A stretch of DNA of 64,000 nucleotides from JAJKJG01 sp036389455. GTDB lineage: Bacteria > Pseudomonadota > Alphaproteobacteria > Rhizobiales > Beijerinckiaceae. Below are positions 49,701-58,047 of the stretch, in pieces. The translations under genes and the position numbers were made by a program. Numbering within the stretch: position 1 is the stretch's first letter; the number at the start of each line of letters is the position of its first letter. Location of the stretch: assembly GCA_036389455.1 (NCBI GenBank), contig DASVPW010000115.1, positions 1 through 64,000 of the forward strand, in the 5' to 3' direction. The notes beneath the pieces were generated by a model. The model was not told where the DNA came from. It was given only the letters and a program-made list of their open reading frames with translations, and made no database searches.

Positions 49701-50669
49701 ATGAAGCTTTTGGCGGCCGCGCTCGCCGGGACCGCGCTCCTGTTCCTGTGCGGGGCGCTCGCGACCTTCTTCATCACGAGGGCGATCGAGGCCCGCTATC
49801 CGCCGGCCGGGCGCTTCGTCGCGGTCGCGGGCGGGCGCTTGCACGCGGTCGAGACGGCCCCTCAGGGGCGCGAGCCTGAGGCCACGGTCCTCCTCCTGCA
49901 CGGCGCCTCCGGCTCCTCCGGGGACCCGATCCTGGCGCTCGGCGAGCGGCTGGCGCGGCGCTTCCGGGTGATCGCCGTCGACCGCCCGGGGAGCGGCTGG
50001 AGCGACCGGGTCGGCGGCGCCGAGGCGGCCTCGCCGGCGACCCAGGCGCGGGTGATCCGGGAGGCGATGGAGAAGCTCGGCGTCGGGCGCGCGATCGTCG
50101 TCGGCCACTCCTGGTCCGGGGCGCTCGCCCTGACCCTCGCCCTCGACCATGCCCCGATGGTGGCCGGCCTCGTGCTGCTCTCGCCGGTCAGCCATCCGTG
50201 GCCGGGCGGCGGGGTCTCCTGGTACTACGGCCCCACGACCTTTCCGGTGCTGGGCCGGCTTCTGACCTGGACGCTCACGACGCCGGCCGGGCTCCTGCTC
50301 ATGAGGCCGACGCTCGCGGCGGTGTTCGCGCCGCAACAGCCCCCGCCGGACTATCTCGACCGCTCCCGCGCCCCTCTCGTGCTGCGCCCGAAGGCCTTCC
50401 GGGCGAACGCCGAGGACGTCGCCGGCCTCTATGCTTTCGTCAGCGCCCAGAGCCGGCGCTACGGCGCGATCCGGACTCCGACCGTGATCGTCTCAGGGAG
50501 CGCCGACACGATCGTGTGGACGAGCCTCCACTCGCGCTCCCTCGAGCGCGAGATCCCAGGCGCGCGGCTCGTGGTCCTGCCCGGCGTCGGCCATATGCCC
50601 CACCACGCCGCGCCCGACCTCGTGGCAAGCGAGATCGAGGCGCTCGCGGCGGAGGTCAAGGGCAAGTGA
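49701..50669 (+). CDS. Membrane-anchored alpha/beta hydrolase
   Basis: 322 residues. An N-terminal hydrophobic helix, LLAAALAGTALLFLCGALAT, anchors it. The fold shows the oxyanion region LLLHGASGSSGDP, the nucleophile elbow GHSWSG, the acid in GSADTIVW and His in GVGHMPHH. Esterase, epoxide hydrolase or lactonase activity is possible; the sequence does not decide. It is probably co-transcribed with the TPR gene and ends convergent to the deacetylase. Confidence 0.87.
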   Translation: MKLLAAALAGTALLFLCGALATFFITRAIEARYPPAGRFVAVAGGRLHAVETAPQGREPEATVLLLHGASGSSGDPILALGERLARRFRVIAVDRPGSGWSDRVGGAEAASPATQARVIREAMEKLGVGRAIVVGHSWSGALALTLALDHAPMVAGLVLLSPVSHPWPGGGVSWYYGPTTFPVLGRLLTWTLTTPAGLLLMRPTLAAVFAPQQPPPDYLDRSRAPLVLRPKAFRANAEDVAGLYAFVSAQSRRYGAIRTPTVIVSGSADTIVWTSLHSRSLEREIPGARLVVLPGVGHMPHHAAPDLVASEIEALAAEVKGK

Positions 50670-50699
50670 GCCTGCGGCGTCTCCCTCCGGGAGGAGGGC

Positions 50700-51596
50700 T
50701 CACCCGTTCTGCTTCGCCCAGCGCACCACGTCGGCGTGGGTGCCGAACCAGACGCCGCCCTTCGCCTTGGCGTGGCGGATCAGCTCGTCGAGGATCCAGA
50801 TGCGCGAGCGGTAGCCGATGATGTGCGGGTGGGTGGTGAGCTGGAACAGGCCGCCGTCCTCGTAGGCCGCGTCGAATTCCCGGCGGAAGATCTCCAGCAC
50901 GTCCGGCGGCGGGGTGTAGGGCCGAAGCGACTGGAAGCGGTGCATCATGAAGTAGACCGCGTCGTCGCGCACCCACTCGACCGGCAGCTCGACGATCCCG
51001 GTCGGCTCGCCCTCGAGGAGGAGCTCGTAGCAGTCCTCGTCGGCCATGAGGGACGAGTCGTAGAGGAGACCCATCTCCTTCTCGATCCGAAGGGTGTTCG
51101 GGCTGAAGTCCCAGGACGGGGTCCTGAGGCCTACGGGCCTGACGCCGGTGATCCCTTCCAGGGCGTCGGCGGCCCGCATCATGAGGTCGCGCTCGGACTC
51201 GTACGGCAGCACGGAGTTGAGCTCGTGGATCCAACCGTGGATGCCGATCTCGTGCCCCTCCGTGATCACCCGCCGCTGCTCGTCCGGGTAGGTCAGCGCC
51301 GCGACGGCGGGCACGTAGAACGTCGCCTTGATGTCGTGGCGCGCGAGCATCGCCAGGATGCGCGGCACGCCGACCCGGTTGCCGTACTGGCCCCAGGCCA
51401 TGCGCCCGATCGACTTGCCGCCGTCGCGCAACTCGTTCGTCTCGTGGTCGGAATCGAACGACAGGGCGAAGGCGCACCGTGCGCCGCCCGGCCACGACTT
51501 CGGCCGGTAGGCGCGCCCGGCCCGGACCTGGTTGATCAGCCTCTGCCAGTGCTCGTCCGGCCACTGCCAGGGCTCGAGGGGCTTCTGCTCGGTCAT
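50700..51596 (-). CDS. Polysaccharide deacetylase / PuuE-like amidohydrolase
   Basis: 298 residues from MTEQKPLEPWQWPDEHWQRL. The NodB-homology fold shows ALSFDSDHETNE with the metal Asp, EGHEIGIHGWIHELNS with His ligands, GLRTPSWDFSPN, and TTHPHIIGYRSR near the end. This subgroup includes the Helicobacter HP0310-type deacetylase and PuuE allantoinase rather than chitin-specific enzymes. It follows an MHS transporter on the same strand, so its substrate may be an imported small amide. That link is inferred. Confidence 0.83.
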   Translation of the reverse strand: MTEQKPLEPWQWPDEHWQRLINQVRAGRAYRPKSWPGGARCAFALSFDSDHETNELRDGGKSIGRMAWGQYGNRVGVPRILAMLARHDIKATFYVPAVAALTYPDEQRRVITEGHEIGIHGWIHELNSVLPYESERDLMMRAADALEGITGVRPVGLRTPSWDFSPNTLRIEKEMGLLYDSSLMADEDCYELLLEGEPTGIVELPVEWVRDDAVYFMMHRFQSLRPYTPPPDVLEIFRREFDAAYEDGGLFQLTTHPHIIGYRSRIWILDELIRHAKAKGGVWFGTHADVVRWAKQNG

Positions 51597-51626
51597 GGAG
51601 CGGCTCCTTTTAATCACTTTGCTTGA

Positions 51627-51670
51627 GCATGATCTTTTCCGAAAACCGGTTCCCGCTTTTCGGGATCATG
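51627..51670. repeat. Rhizobiales GCATGATC palindromic element
   Basis: GCATGATCTTTTCCGAAAA-CCGGTT-CCCGCTTTTCGGGATCATG has outer arms GATC/GATC and a central AACCGGTT palindrome. This motif is scattered widely in Hyphomicrobiales genomes. Its right end touches the stop codon of the MFS gene, so as RNA it may act as a 3' end structure between that gene and the deacetylase. Confidence 0.85.
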
Positions 51671-52942
51671 TCAGGCCAGGTCCTCGTGCGCGGTCTCGCG
51701 CAGGGTGGCGATCACGATCGTCGAGACGATCGCGGCGGCGATGAGGTAGTAGGCGTGCGCCGTCGGCGAGCCGAACCGGCTGATGAGCCACACCGACACG
51801 AACGGCGCGAAGCCGCCGAAGATCGCGACCGCGAGGGCATAGCCCGAGGTCATCCAGGTCGAGCGGCTCTTCGTCGGGAAGATCTCGGCGATCGCCGCCG
51901 GCCCCGGCCCCGAGAACATGGAGATCAAGAGCGCGAAGAAGGCCTGCACCACGATCAGCATGCCGTAGCTGGCGTTGCCCGAGGCGAGGTAGGCGAACAC
52001 CGGCAGGGGCACGAGGATGAAGGCGACGCAGCAGGCGAGCAGCAGGGGCTTTCGCCCGAAGCGGTCGGAGAGGTGCCCCATGAAGGGGATCGCCGCCATC
52101 AGCACGAAAAGGCCGATGGTGTTCGCCCACAGCGCCGCCTGCGGCGTGAGCTTCATGTACTGCCGGGTCCAGGTCGGCATGTAGTTGAGGAGGACGTAGA
52201 AGCACACCGTCCACACGATGGTGAAGCCGAAGGCCCGGGCGGCCAAGAGCCAACCGCTCTCCTCGATCCGGCCGGCCTGCCCCTGAGCCTCCACCCGCCG
52301 GTAGGCCGGCGTCTCGTCGATGGTGCGGCGCATGTAGAGGCCGACGGGCCCGAGAATCCCGCCGAGGAGGAAGGGCACGCGCCAGCCCCAGGCCTCCATC
52401 TGCTCCGGCGTCAGGATCGTGTTCATCAGCGCCGCGACGCCGGAGCCCAGAAGCAGGCCCGCGACGACGCTCGTCTGCTGGAAGCTGCCGTACCAGCCGC
52501 GCTTACCCCGCGGCGCCCACTCGACGATGTAGGCGGTCGAGCCGCCCCACTCGCCGCCGGCCGAGAAGCCCTGCATCAGCCGCGCCACGACGAGGAGGAG
52601 CGGCGCCGCGATGCCGATCGTCGCGTAGGTCGGCAGCACGCCGATCAGCACCGTGCCGGCGGCCATGAGGAAGATGGTGAGGAGGAGCGCGGCTTTGCGC
52701 CCGCGGGTGTCGCCGAGCCGTCCGATGACGATGCCGCCGAGCGGGCGCGCCACGAAGCCTAGGCCGTAGGCGAGGAACGTCGAGAGCAGCGCCGTGACCT
52801 CGTCCTGGGCCGGAAAGAACTTCTTGGCGATGATCGCGGCGACGAAGGCGTAGACCGCGAAGTCGTACCACTCGAGCACGTTGCCGACGACGGCCGCCGT
52901 CACGGCCTTGCGGGTTTCCCCGCTGGTTGGTTGCTGCGCCAT
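51671..52942 (-). CDS. MFS transporter, metabolite:H+ symporter (MHS) family
   Basis: 423 residues with twelve membrane helices. The start MAQQPTSGETRKAVTAAVVG leads to NVLEWYDFAVYAF, a hallmark of the MHS group (ProP, KgtP, citrate carriers). The loop 2-3 motif GRLGDTRGRKAALL and its repeat GHLSDRFGRKPLLL are intact, as is GEWGGSTAYI. The substrate is probably an organic acid or betaine. It is divergent from the PdxA-like gene and lies just upstream of the deacetylase on the same strand. Confidence 0.88.
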   Translation of the reverse strand: MAQQPTSGETRKAVTAAVVGNVLEWYDFAVYAFVAAIIAKKFFPAQDEVTALLSTFLAYGLGFVARPLGGIVIGRLGDTRGRKAALLLTIFLMAAGTVLIGVLPTYATIGIAAPLLLVVARLMQGFSAGGEWGGSTAYIVEWAPRGKRGWYGSFQQTSVVAGLLLGSGVAALMNTILTPEQMEAWGWRVPFLLGGILGPVGLYMRRTIDETPAYRRVEAQGQAGRIEESGWLLAARAFGFTIVWTVCFYVLLNYMPTWTRQYMKLTPQAALWANTIGLFVLMAAIPFMGHLSDRFGRKPLLLACCVAFILVPLPVFAYLASGNASYGMLIVVQAFFALLISMFSGPGPAAIAEIFPTKSRSTWMTSGYALAVAIFGGFAPFVSVWLISRFGSPTAHAYYLIAAAIVSTIVIATLRETAHEDLA

Positions 52943-53102
52943 GATCCGCCCCCGAAAGCTGCCGCGGCCGGACGATGCCTCTTTGGCGATCCCGCGGCAA
53001 TCGGGTCGGCCTGCCTGTTCCCAAGGGAATCCAAGGGAATCGACGCTGCCGCGCCGGCGTGGCATGGAGACGGCGCGACGGACAGAACGAGAGGATGACG
53101 CC

Positions 53103-54137
53103 ATGACCGCGGTGCCGAAGATCGCGCTCGTGATGGGGGACGCCGCGGGCGTCGGCATCGAGCTCGCCGCCCGGCTCCTCGCCGCGACAGACGAGGTGAG
53201 GCACGCGGGCGTGCTGGCGATCGGCGACGCCGGCCTCCTGCGCCGGGGCGCCGAAGTCGCCGGCCTTGGCCTCGACGTTCCGGTCGCGCGCGACGCCGGC
53301 GCGGCCGCCTTCCGGCCTGGCCGCCCCGAGCTCCTCGACCTCGGCCATGACGGTGCGGGCGACATCCCGCAGGGCAAGCCTACGCCCGAGAGCGGCGCCT
53401 TCGCGATGAAGAACTTCGGCGCGGCCCTCGACCTCGCGAAGGAAGGCCGCATCGACGCGATCTGCTTCACGCCCTTCAACAAGCAGGCGCTCAAGCTCGC
53501 CGGCAACCCCTACCTCGACGAGATCCACTGGGCCGCGGACCGCCTCGGCTTCGCCGGGCGCTGCTCCGAGTACAACCTCCTCGACGGTCTCTGGAACTGC
53601 CGCGTGACCTCGCACATCCCGCTCTCCGAGGTGGCCTCGCGGCTCACCCGCGAGGAGGTACTGGAGAGCATCCTCGACGCCGACCGCACCATCCGCCGCT
53701 CCGGCACGGCGCGCCCGCGCCTCGCGGTCGCCGGACTCAACCCGCACGCCGGCGAGGGCGGCCTGTTCGGGCGCGAGGAGATCGAAACGATCGCCCCCGC
53801 GGTCGAGGACGCGAAAGCGCGAGGGGTCGGGGCGCAAGGGCCGTTTCCGGCCGACACCGTGTGGCTCAGGGCGAAGCGCGGCGACTTCGATGCGGTCGTC
53901 ACCATGTACCACGACCAGGGCCAGATCGCGCTCAAGCTCCTCGGCTTCACCCGCGGCGTGACGATCCTCGGCGGCATGCCGATCCCGATCTGCACCCCCG
54001 CCCACGGCACCGCCTACGACATCGTCGGCCAGGGCAAGGCCGACCCGGGCGCCACGCTCGCCGCCTTCCGCACGGCGGTCCGCATGGCGGAGGGTGCCAT
54101 CGCCGAGCGCAGGCGGGGGCTCGCGGCGGCGGAGTGA
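53103..54137 (+). CDS. PdxA-family 4-phospho-threonate-type dehydrogenase (PdxA2-like)
   Basis: 344 residues from ATG 53103. PdxA folds show KIALVMGDAAGVGIELAARL, FTPFNKQALKLAG, TSHIPLSEVASRLT, AVAGLNPHAGEGGLFGREEI and TMYHDQGQIALKLLGF with a metal His. The GDAAGVG replacing GDPAGIG, and clustering with transport and deacetylase genes, suggest a catabolic PdxA2/PdxA-like dehydrogenase rather than pyridoxal biosynthesis. It uses NAD and a divalent metal. Biosynthetic PdxA cannot be excluded. Confidence 0.85.
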   Translation: MTAVPKIALVMGDAAGVGIELAARLLAATDEVRHAGVLAIGDAGLLRRGAEVAGLGLDVPVARDAGAAAFRPGRPELLDLGHDGAGDIPQGKPTPESGAFAMKNFGAALDLAKEGRIDAICFTPFNKQALKLAGNPYLDEIHWAADRLGFAGRCSEYNLLDGLWNCRVTSHIPLSEVASRLTREEVLESILDADRTIRRSGTARPRLAVAGLNPHAGEGGLFGREEIETIAPAVEDAKARGVGAQGPFPADTVWLRAKRGDFDAVVTMYHDQGQIALKLLGFTRGVTILGGMPIPICTPAHGTAYDIVGQGKADPGATLAAFRTAVRMAEGAIAERRRGLAAAE

Positions 54138-54219
54138 ATCGCTCCCGCAGGGGGGCGACTCGGCCGAAGGCCGAGCGGGGCGGGAACGACGGCGGCCACG
54201 TCGGCGGGGAGATTACCTT

Positions 54220-55482
54220 TCACCCGAAGCGCGTCGGGCTGAACGGCGTAAGATCCAGGCTCGGCGGCTTGCCCGAAAGGAGCTCGGCCGCGACCTTGCC
54301 GGTCATCGGCGCCGCCGCCATGCCGACGTGGCCGTGGCCGAAGGCGTAGACGACGTCCGGCGAGGCGGTGGAGCGGCCGATGCAGGGCAGCGAGTCCGGC
54401 AGGCTCGGGCGGTGGCCCATCCAGGTCGAGATCCGCTCCTCCGGATAGCTCTCCTGGAGCGCCGGGAACATCCGCCGGGCGTGCCGGAGAAGGACCCGCG
54501 CCCGCTCCCAGTTCGGCGGCGCCTCAAGCCCGGCGAGCTCGACCGTTCCGGCAAGTCGGATGCCGAGCTCCATCGGGGTGGCCACGAACTTGCCCTCCAC
54601 ATCCATGGTCGGGATGCGCGGCATGGCCTCGGGGTCGCGGATCATGAGGTGGTAGCCGCGCTCGGTCTCGAGCGGCACGCGGTCGCCGAGCCCTTCGGCG
54701 AGCGTCCTGGACCAGATGCCGGCCGCGACCACGGCGCCGTCGGCCACAAGCGTGCCGGCCTCGGTGCGGATGCCCGTGAGGCGCCCGCCGTCGAGATCGA
54801 AGCCCGTCGCCCGCGTCCGCTCGATGCGCCCGCCGTTGCGCAGGAATCCGTCCGCCAAGCTGTTGACCAGCCGGTGCGGGTTCACGGTGTGCCCGTTCTC
54901 GCGCACCAGCACGCCCTTGACGTAGTCGCGCGAGAGGTTCGGGTCGAGCTGGCGCAGCTCGTCGGCGTCGAACTCGTCCCAGGCGACGCCGTTCTGGCGC
55001 CGCAGGTCCCAGGCTAGGCTTTCTTTAAGCCAGCTTGCCTCCGAGCGGTAGACGAAGAGGTGGCCGTGCTTCTTGACGAGGTCCTCGGCGCCGGCGTCCT
55101 TCAAGAGCGGCGCAAGGGTCGCGAGCGACGGGCCGAGGAGGCCGCGCAGGGCCTTTGCCTGCGCCCGCACCTTCTCCGGCCGCCCTGCGCGGATGAAGCG
55201 GACGAGCCACGGCATGAGCGCCGGAAGATAGGCCCAGCGGATCACGAGCGGCCCCATCGGGTCGGTGAGCCACTGCGGCACGTTGCGGATCGTGCCCGGC
55301 ATCGACATCGGCACCACGGACGAGCCGTTGAGGCAGCCGGCGTTGCCGAACGACGTGCCCTCGCCGGGGTTGCCGGGCTCGACGATGAAGACGTCGTGCC
55401 CCTCGCGCTGCAGGAAGCTCGCCGCCGCGACCCCCACCATCCCGGCCCCGACCACGCCGATTCTCTTCTTCACGCCGTCCAT
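54220..55482 (-). CDS. D-amino acid dehydrogenase (DadA-like FAD oxidoreductase)
   Basis: 420 residues. The N-terminal dinucleotide fold is RIGVVGAGMVGVAAASFLQR, followed by NPGEGTSFGNAGCLNGSSVV, a DadA pattern. Later marks are DGAVVAAGIWSRTLAEGLGD, ERGYHLMIRDPEAMPR and the C-terminal VVYAFGHGHVGMAAAPMTGK that closes on FAD. It would oxidise D-amino acids to keto acids at the inner membrane face. No alanine racemase is adjacent. The stop lies 83 bases from the convergent PdxA-like gene. Confidence 0.88.
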   Translation of the reverse strand: MDGVKKRIGVVGAGMVGVAAASFLQREGHDVFIVEPGNPGEGTSFGNAGCLNGSSVVPMSMPGTIRNVPQWLTDPMGPLVIRWAYLPALMPWLVRFIRAGRPEKVRAQAKALRGLLGPSLATLAPLLKDAGAEDLVKKHGHLFVYRSEASWLKESLAWDLRRQNGVAWDEFDADELRQLDPNLSRDYVKGVLVRENGHTVNPHRLVNSLADGFLRNGGRIERTRATGFDLDGGRLTGIRTEAGTLVADGAVVAAGIWSRTLAEGLGDRVPLETERGYHLMIRDPEAMPRIPTMDVEGKFVATPMELGIRLAGTVELAGLEAPPNWERARVLLRHARRMFPALQESYPEERISTWMGHRPSLPDSLPCIGRSTASPDVVYAFGHGHVGMAAAPMTGKVAAELLSGKPPSLDLTPFSPTRFG

Positions 55483-55584
55483 CCGCGATCGCCTCGATCA
55501 GGGCAGTTTCACCGTCGAACGCCCGCGCGCCAAGCCTCCCCCATGCGGGGAGCATCGCGGAAAGGCTACGGGGGCGCCGGGCGC

Positions 55585-55767
55585 CTACTGGTGCGTGCGC
55601 CGCCCCACGTCGGCGCCGCCTTCGCGGTCGAGCTTGCGCCGGGCGCGCTGCAGCTCGTGGCGCTTGCGCTTCATCAGGGCGATGGAGGCCTGCAGCGTCC
55701 GCTCGATCCCCGACATGGGGGCATCGAGGTCGGACGGGGGCGCACCTTGCATGGACGGTTCGGGCAT
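55585..55767 (-). CDS. Small basic helical protein, doubtful
   Basis: 60 residues. The C-terminal half, ASIALMKRKRHELQRARRKL, is a strongly basic amphipathic helix; the N-terminus is Pro/Ser-rich. GGAGG lies about 11 bases upstream of the ATG. No family is recognised. The whole stretch 55483-55963 has no other supportable gene; its remainder looks like plain intergenic DNA with promoters expected for the DadA-like and M20 genes. The call is weak. Confidence 0.35.
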   Translation of the reverse strand: MPEPSMQGAPPSDLDAPMSGIERTLQASIALMKRKRHELQRARRKLDREGGADVGRRTHQ

Positions 55768-55963
55768 CGGAAAGCGCGCCTCCGTGAGTCTTCGGCGAGC
55801 CCTGAAAATCAGGGACGCGGCATCGAGGCCGCCGGCGTGGGGCTCGCACCGCTCAAGCCGCCTCGATCAACCGCGACGGTGTGGCGAGAATTTGTCGGGG
55901 CTTGGTGCGGCGCGCCCGCCGGCCTATCACTGCGGACGCGACTGCTCATCAGGAACCTTGGAC

Positions 55964-57136
55964 ATGACCGCTCTCGACCGCATCTCCGGCTTCGCCGACG
56001 ACCTCGTGGCGTGGCGGCGCGACTTCCACGCCCATCCGGAGATCGGGTTCGAGGAGGAGCGCACGTCCGCGATCGTCGCCGAGAAGCTCGCCTCCTGGGG
56101 CATCGCGGTGCATCGCGGCATCGGCCGGACCGGCGTCGTCGGCGTGCTCGAGGGCAAGGGCCGCCGCGGCGGCAATTACCGTCGCATCGGCTTGAGGGCC
56201 GACATGGACGCCCTGCCGATCGAGGAGGCGACCGGCCTTCCCTATGCCTCGCGGAATCCCGGCAAGATGCATGCCTGCGGCCACGACGGGCACACCACCA
56301 TGCTCCTCGGCGCGGCCCGCTACCTCGCCGAGACGAAGGCGTTCGACGGCACGGCCGTGTTCATCTTCCAGCCGGCCGAGGAGGGGCTCGGCGGCGCCCG
56401 GGCGATGCTCGCTGACGGGCTGTTCGAGCGCTTCCCCTGCGACGAGGTCTACGGGCTCCACAACTGGCCGAACGGTGGCCGCGGCAAGGTCTTCATGCGC
56501 GTCGGAGCCGCCATGGCGGCGGCGGACTTCTTCGACATCCGCATCGTAGGCAAGGGCGCCCACGGGGCGCAGCCGCACGAGTCGAACGATGCCGCCGTAA
56601 TCGCCATGACCCTCGGCCAGGCCATGCAGACCATCGTCAGCCGCAACGCCGATCCGCTCAAGGCCATGGTGGTCTCGATCACGCAGATCCACACGGGATC
56701 GGCCTACAACGTCATCCCGGAGACGGCGCATCTCGCCGGCACCATGCGCACGTTCGACGACCGCATGCGCAAGCTCGCGCAGGACCGCGTCCGCGAGCTC
56801 GCGGCCGGCATCGCCACAGCGTTCGGGGCGACGATCGAGGTCGAGATCCGCGACATCTTCAGCGTGCTCCGCAACGACCCGGAGCAGACCGCTGCGGCCG
56901 AGGAAGCTGCGGTCGATCTCGTCGGACGGGAGAACGTTGAGACCGGTGCCGAGCCCAAGATGGGCAGCGAGGACTTCGCCGACATGCTGCACGCAGTGCC
57001 CGGCGCCTACGTCTGGCTCGGGGCGGCCGAGGGCGCGGCCCTGCACAACCCGGGCTACCGCTTCGACGACGAGATCCTGCCGCTCGGCGCGGCGCTGTAC
57101 GCGCGCCTCGTGGAGAAGCGCTCGGCGGCTGCTTAA
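55964..57136 (+). CDS. M20-family amidohydrolase (hippurate hydrolase-like)
   Basis: 390 residues from MTALDRISGFADDLVAWRRD. The metal site appears in ACGHDGHTTMLLG, FQPAEEGLGGARAML and HNWP; the dimerisation domain has GKGAHGAQPHESNDAAVIA. The C-terminal GSEDFADMLHAVPGAYVWLG completes the family set. Members cleave N-acyl amino acids such as hippurate or N-acetyl forms with two zinc or manganese ions. It overlaps the epimerase gene tail by four bases (convergent). With DadA nearby, amino acid salvage is plausible. Confidence 0.9.
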   Translation: MTALDRISGFADDLVAWRRDFHAHPEIGFEEERTSAIVAEKLASWGIAVHRGIGRTGVVGVLEGKGRRGGNYRRIGLRADMDALPIEEATGLPYASRNPGKMHACGHDGHTTMLLGAARYLAETKAFDGTAVFIFQPAEEGLGGARAMLADGLFERFPCDEVYGLHNWPNGGRGKVFMRVGAAMAAADFFDIRIVGKGAHGAQPHESNDAAVIAMTLGQAMQTIVSRNADPLKAMVVSITQIHTGSAYNVIPETAHLAGTMRTFDDRMRKLAQDRVRELAAGIATAFGATIEVEIRDIFSVLRNDPEQTAAAEEAAVDLVGRENVETGAEPKMGSEDFADMLHAVPGAYVWLGAAEGAALHNPGYRFDDEILPLGAALYARLVEKRSAAA

Positions 57137-58026
57137 GATTCTGTCCAGCGTAGCCGCACGGCGTAGCTCGCCGCGGCGCCCGGCTCGAGCATGCGGATCG
57201 AGGGGCGCTCGGCGAGACTGCCGCGAAAGCCGTCCGGGTCCGGCTCGCCGGTCCAGGGCTCGATGCAGAGGAAGGGCGCCCCCGGCTTCGTCCACAGGGC
57301 GAGATGGGGGAAGCCGTCGTTTTCCAGGACGATCGCGCTCCCGCCCGGGGCCTCGAACCGGACGCTGCGGCTCCGGACGTTGCGCAGGACGAGGGCTCCG
57401 CCGGCGAACAGCGCCGGAGCGAGGGGCAGCGCGCGGCCCTGGAAGGGCGCGCGCCGGTCGCCCGCGCGCAGGAGGCCGGCGGCGGTAACGTCCGGGACGC
57501 GCGGGTCCTCGGGAGCCTCGAAGACCAGCCGGTAATCCTCGCGCGCGCCGCCGTCGAACGGCCAGGGGAAGCCCGGGTGGAACCCGAGCCCGTAGGGCAA
57601 GGGGCGCTCGTCCGCGTTCGCGACCGTGAAGATCAGGGACAGGCGATCGGCCGCGAGCGCGACCGCGATCTCGAGCCGGAACAGGAACGGGTAACAGCGC
57701 AGGGTTTGGGCATCCTCCGCGAGCCGCAGGCGGACGGCGTCCGGTCCGCGCTCGACGACGCGGAAGGGCAGGCCGCGGGCGAAGCCGTGGCGCGGCATCG
57801 GATGGCGGCGCCCGTCGATCCGCACGACGCCGCCGGCGGATGCGCCGATCACCGGAAACAGGATCGGGGCGCGCTCGGCCCAGTGGGCGGGATCGCCGTG
57901 CCAGAGCAGCTCACGGCCTGCGATGCGCCAGGACAGCGGCTCCGCGCCGCGAAGGGCGACTGCGGCCGACGCCCCATCGGCGGCAAGCTCGACGAAGGGC
58001 CGGCCGGAAGGATCCGAAGGGTCCAT
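57133..58026 (-). CDS. Aldose 1-epimerase-family protein
   Basis: 297 residues of the galactose mutarotase-like fold. Visible marks are LLWHGDPAHWAERAPILFPV, MPRHGFARGLPFRVVE with an active-site His, LPYGLGFHPGFPWPFDGG with the second His, and FLCIEPWTGEPDPDGF. Enzymes of this YeaD/GalM-related group interconvert sugar anomers, but many members are uncharacterised. It lies 21 bases downstream of the Mfd-family gene on the same strand. Confidence 0.85.
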   Translation of the reverse strand: MDPSDPSGRPFVELAADGASAAVALRGAEPLSWRIAGRELLWHGDPAHWAERAPILFPVIGASAGGVVRIDGRRHPMPRHGFARGLPFRVVERGPDAVRLRLAEDAQTLRCYPFLFRLEIAVALAADRLSLIFTVANADERPLPYGLGFHPGFPWPFDGGAREDYRLVFEAPEDPRVPDVTAAGLLRAGDRRAPFQGRALPLAPALFAGGALVLRNVRSRSVRFEAPGGSAIVLENDGFPHLALWTKPGAPFLCIEPWTGEPDPDGFRGSLAERPSIRMLEPGAAASYAVRLRWTES

Positions 58027-58047
58027 CGGGGAAGCCTCGAAGCGTTT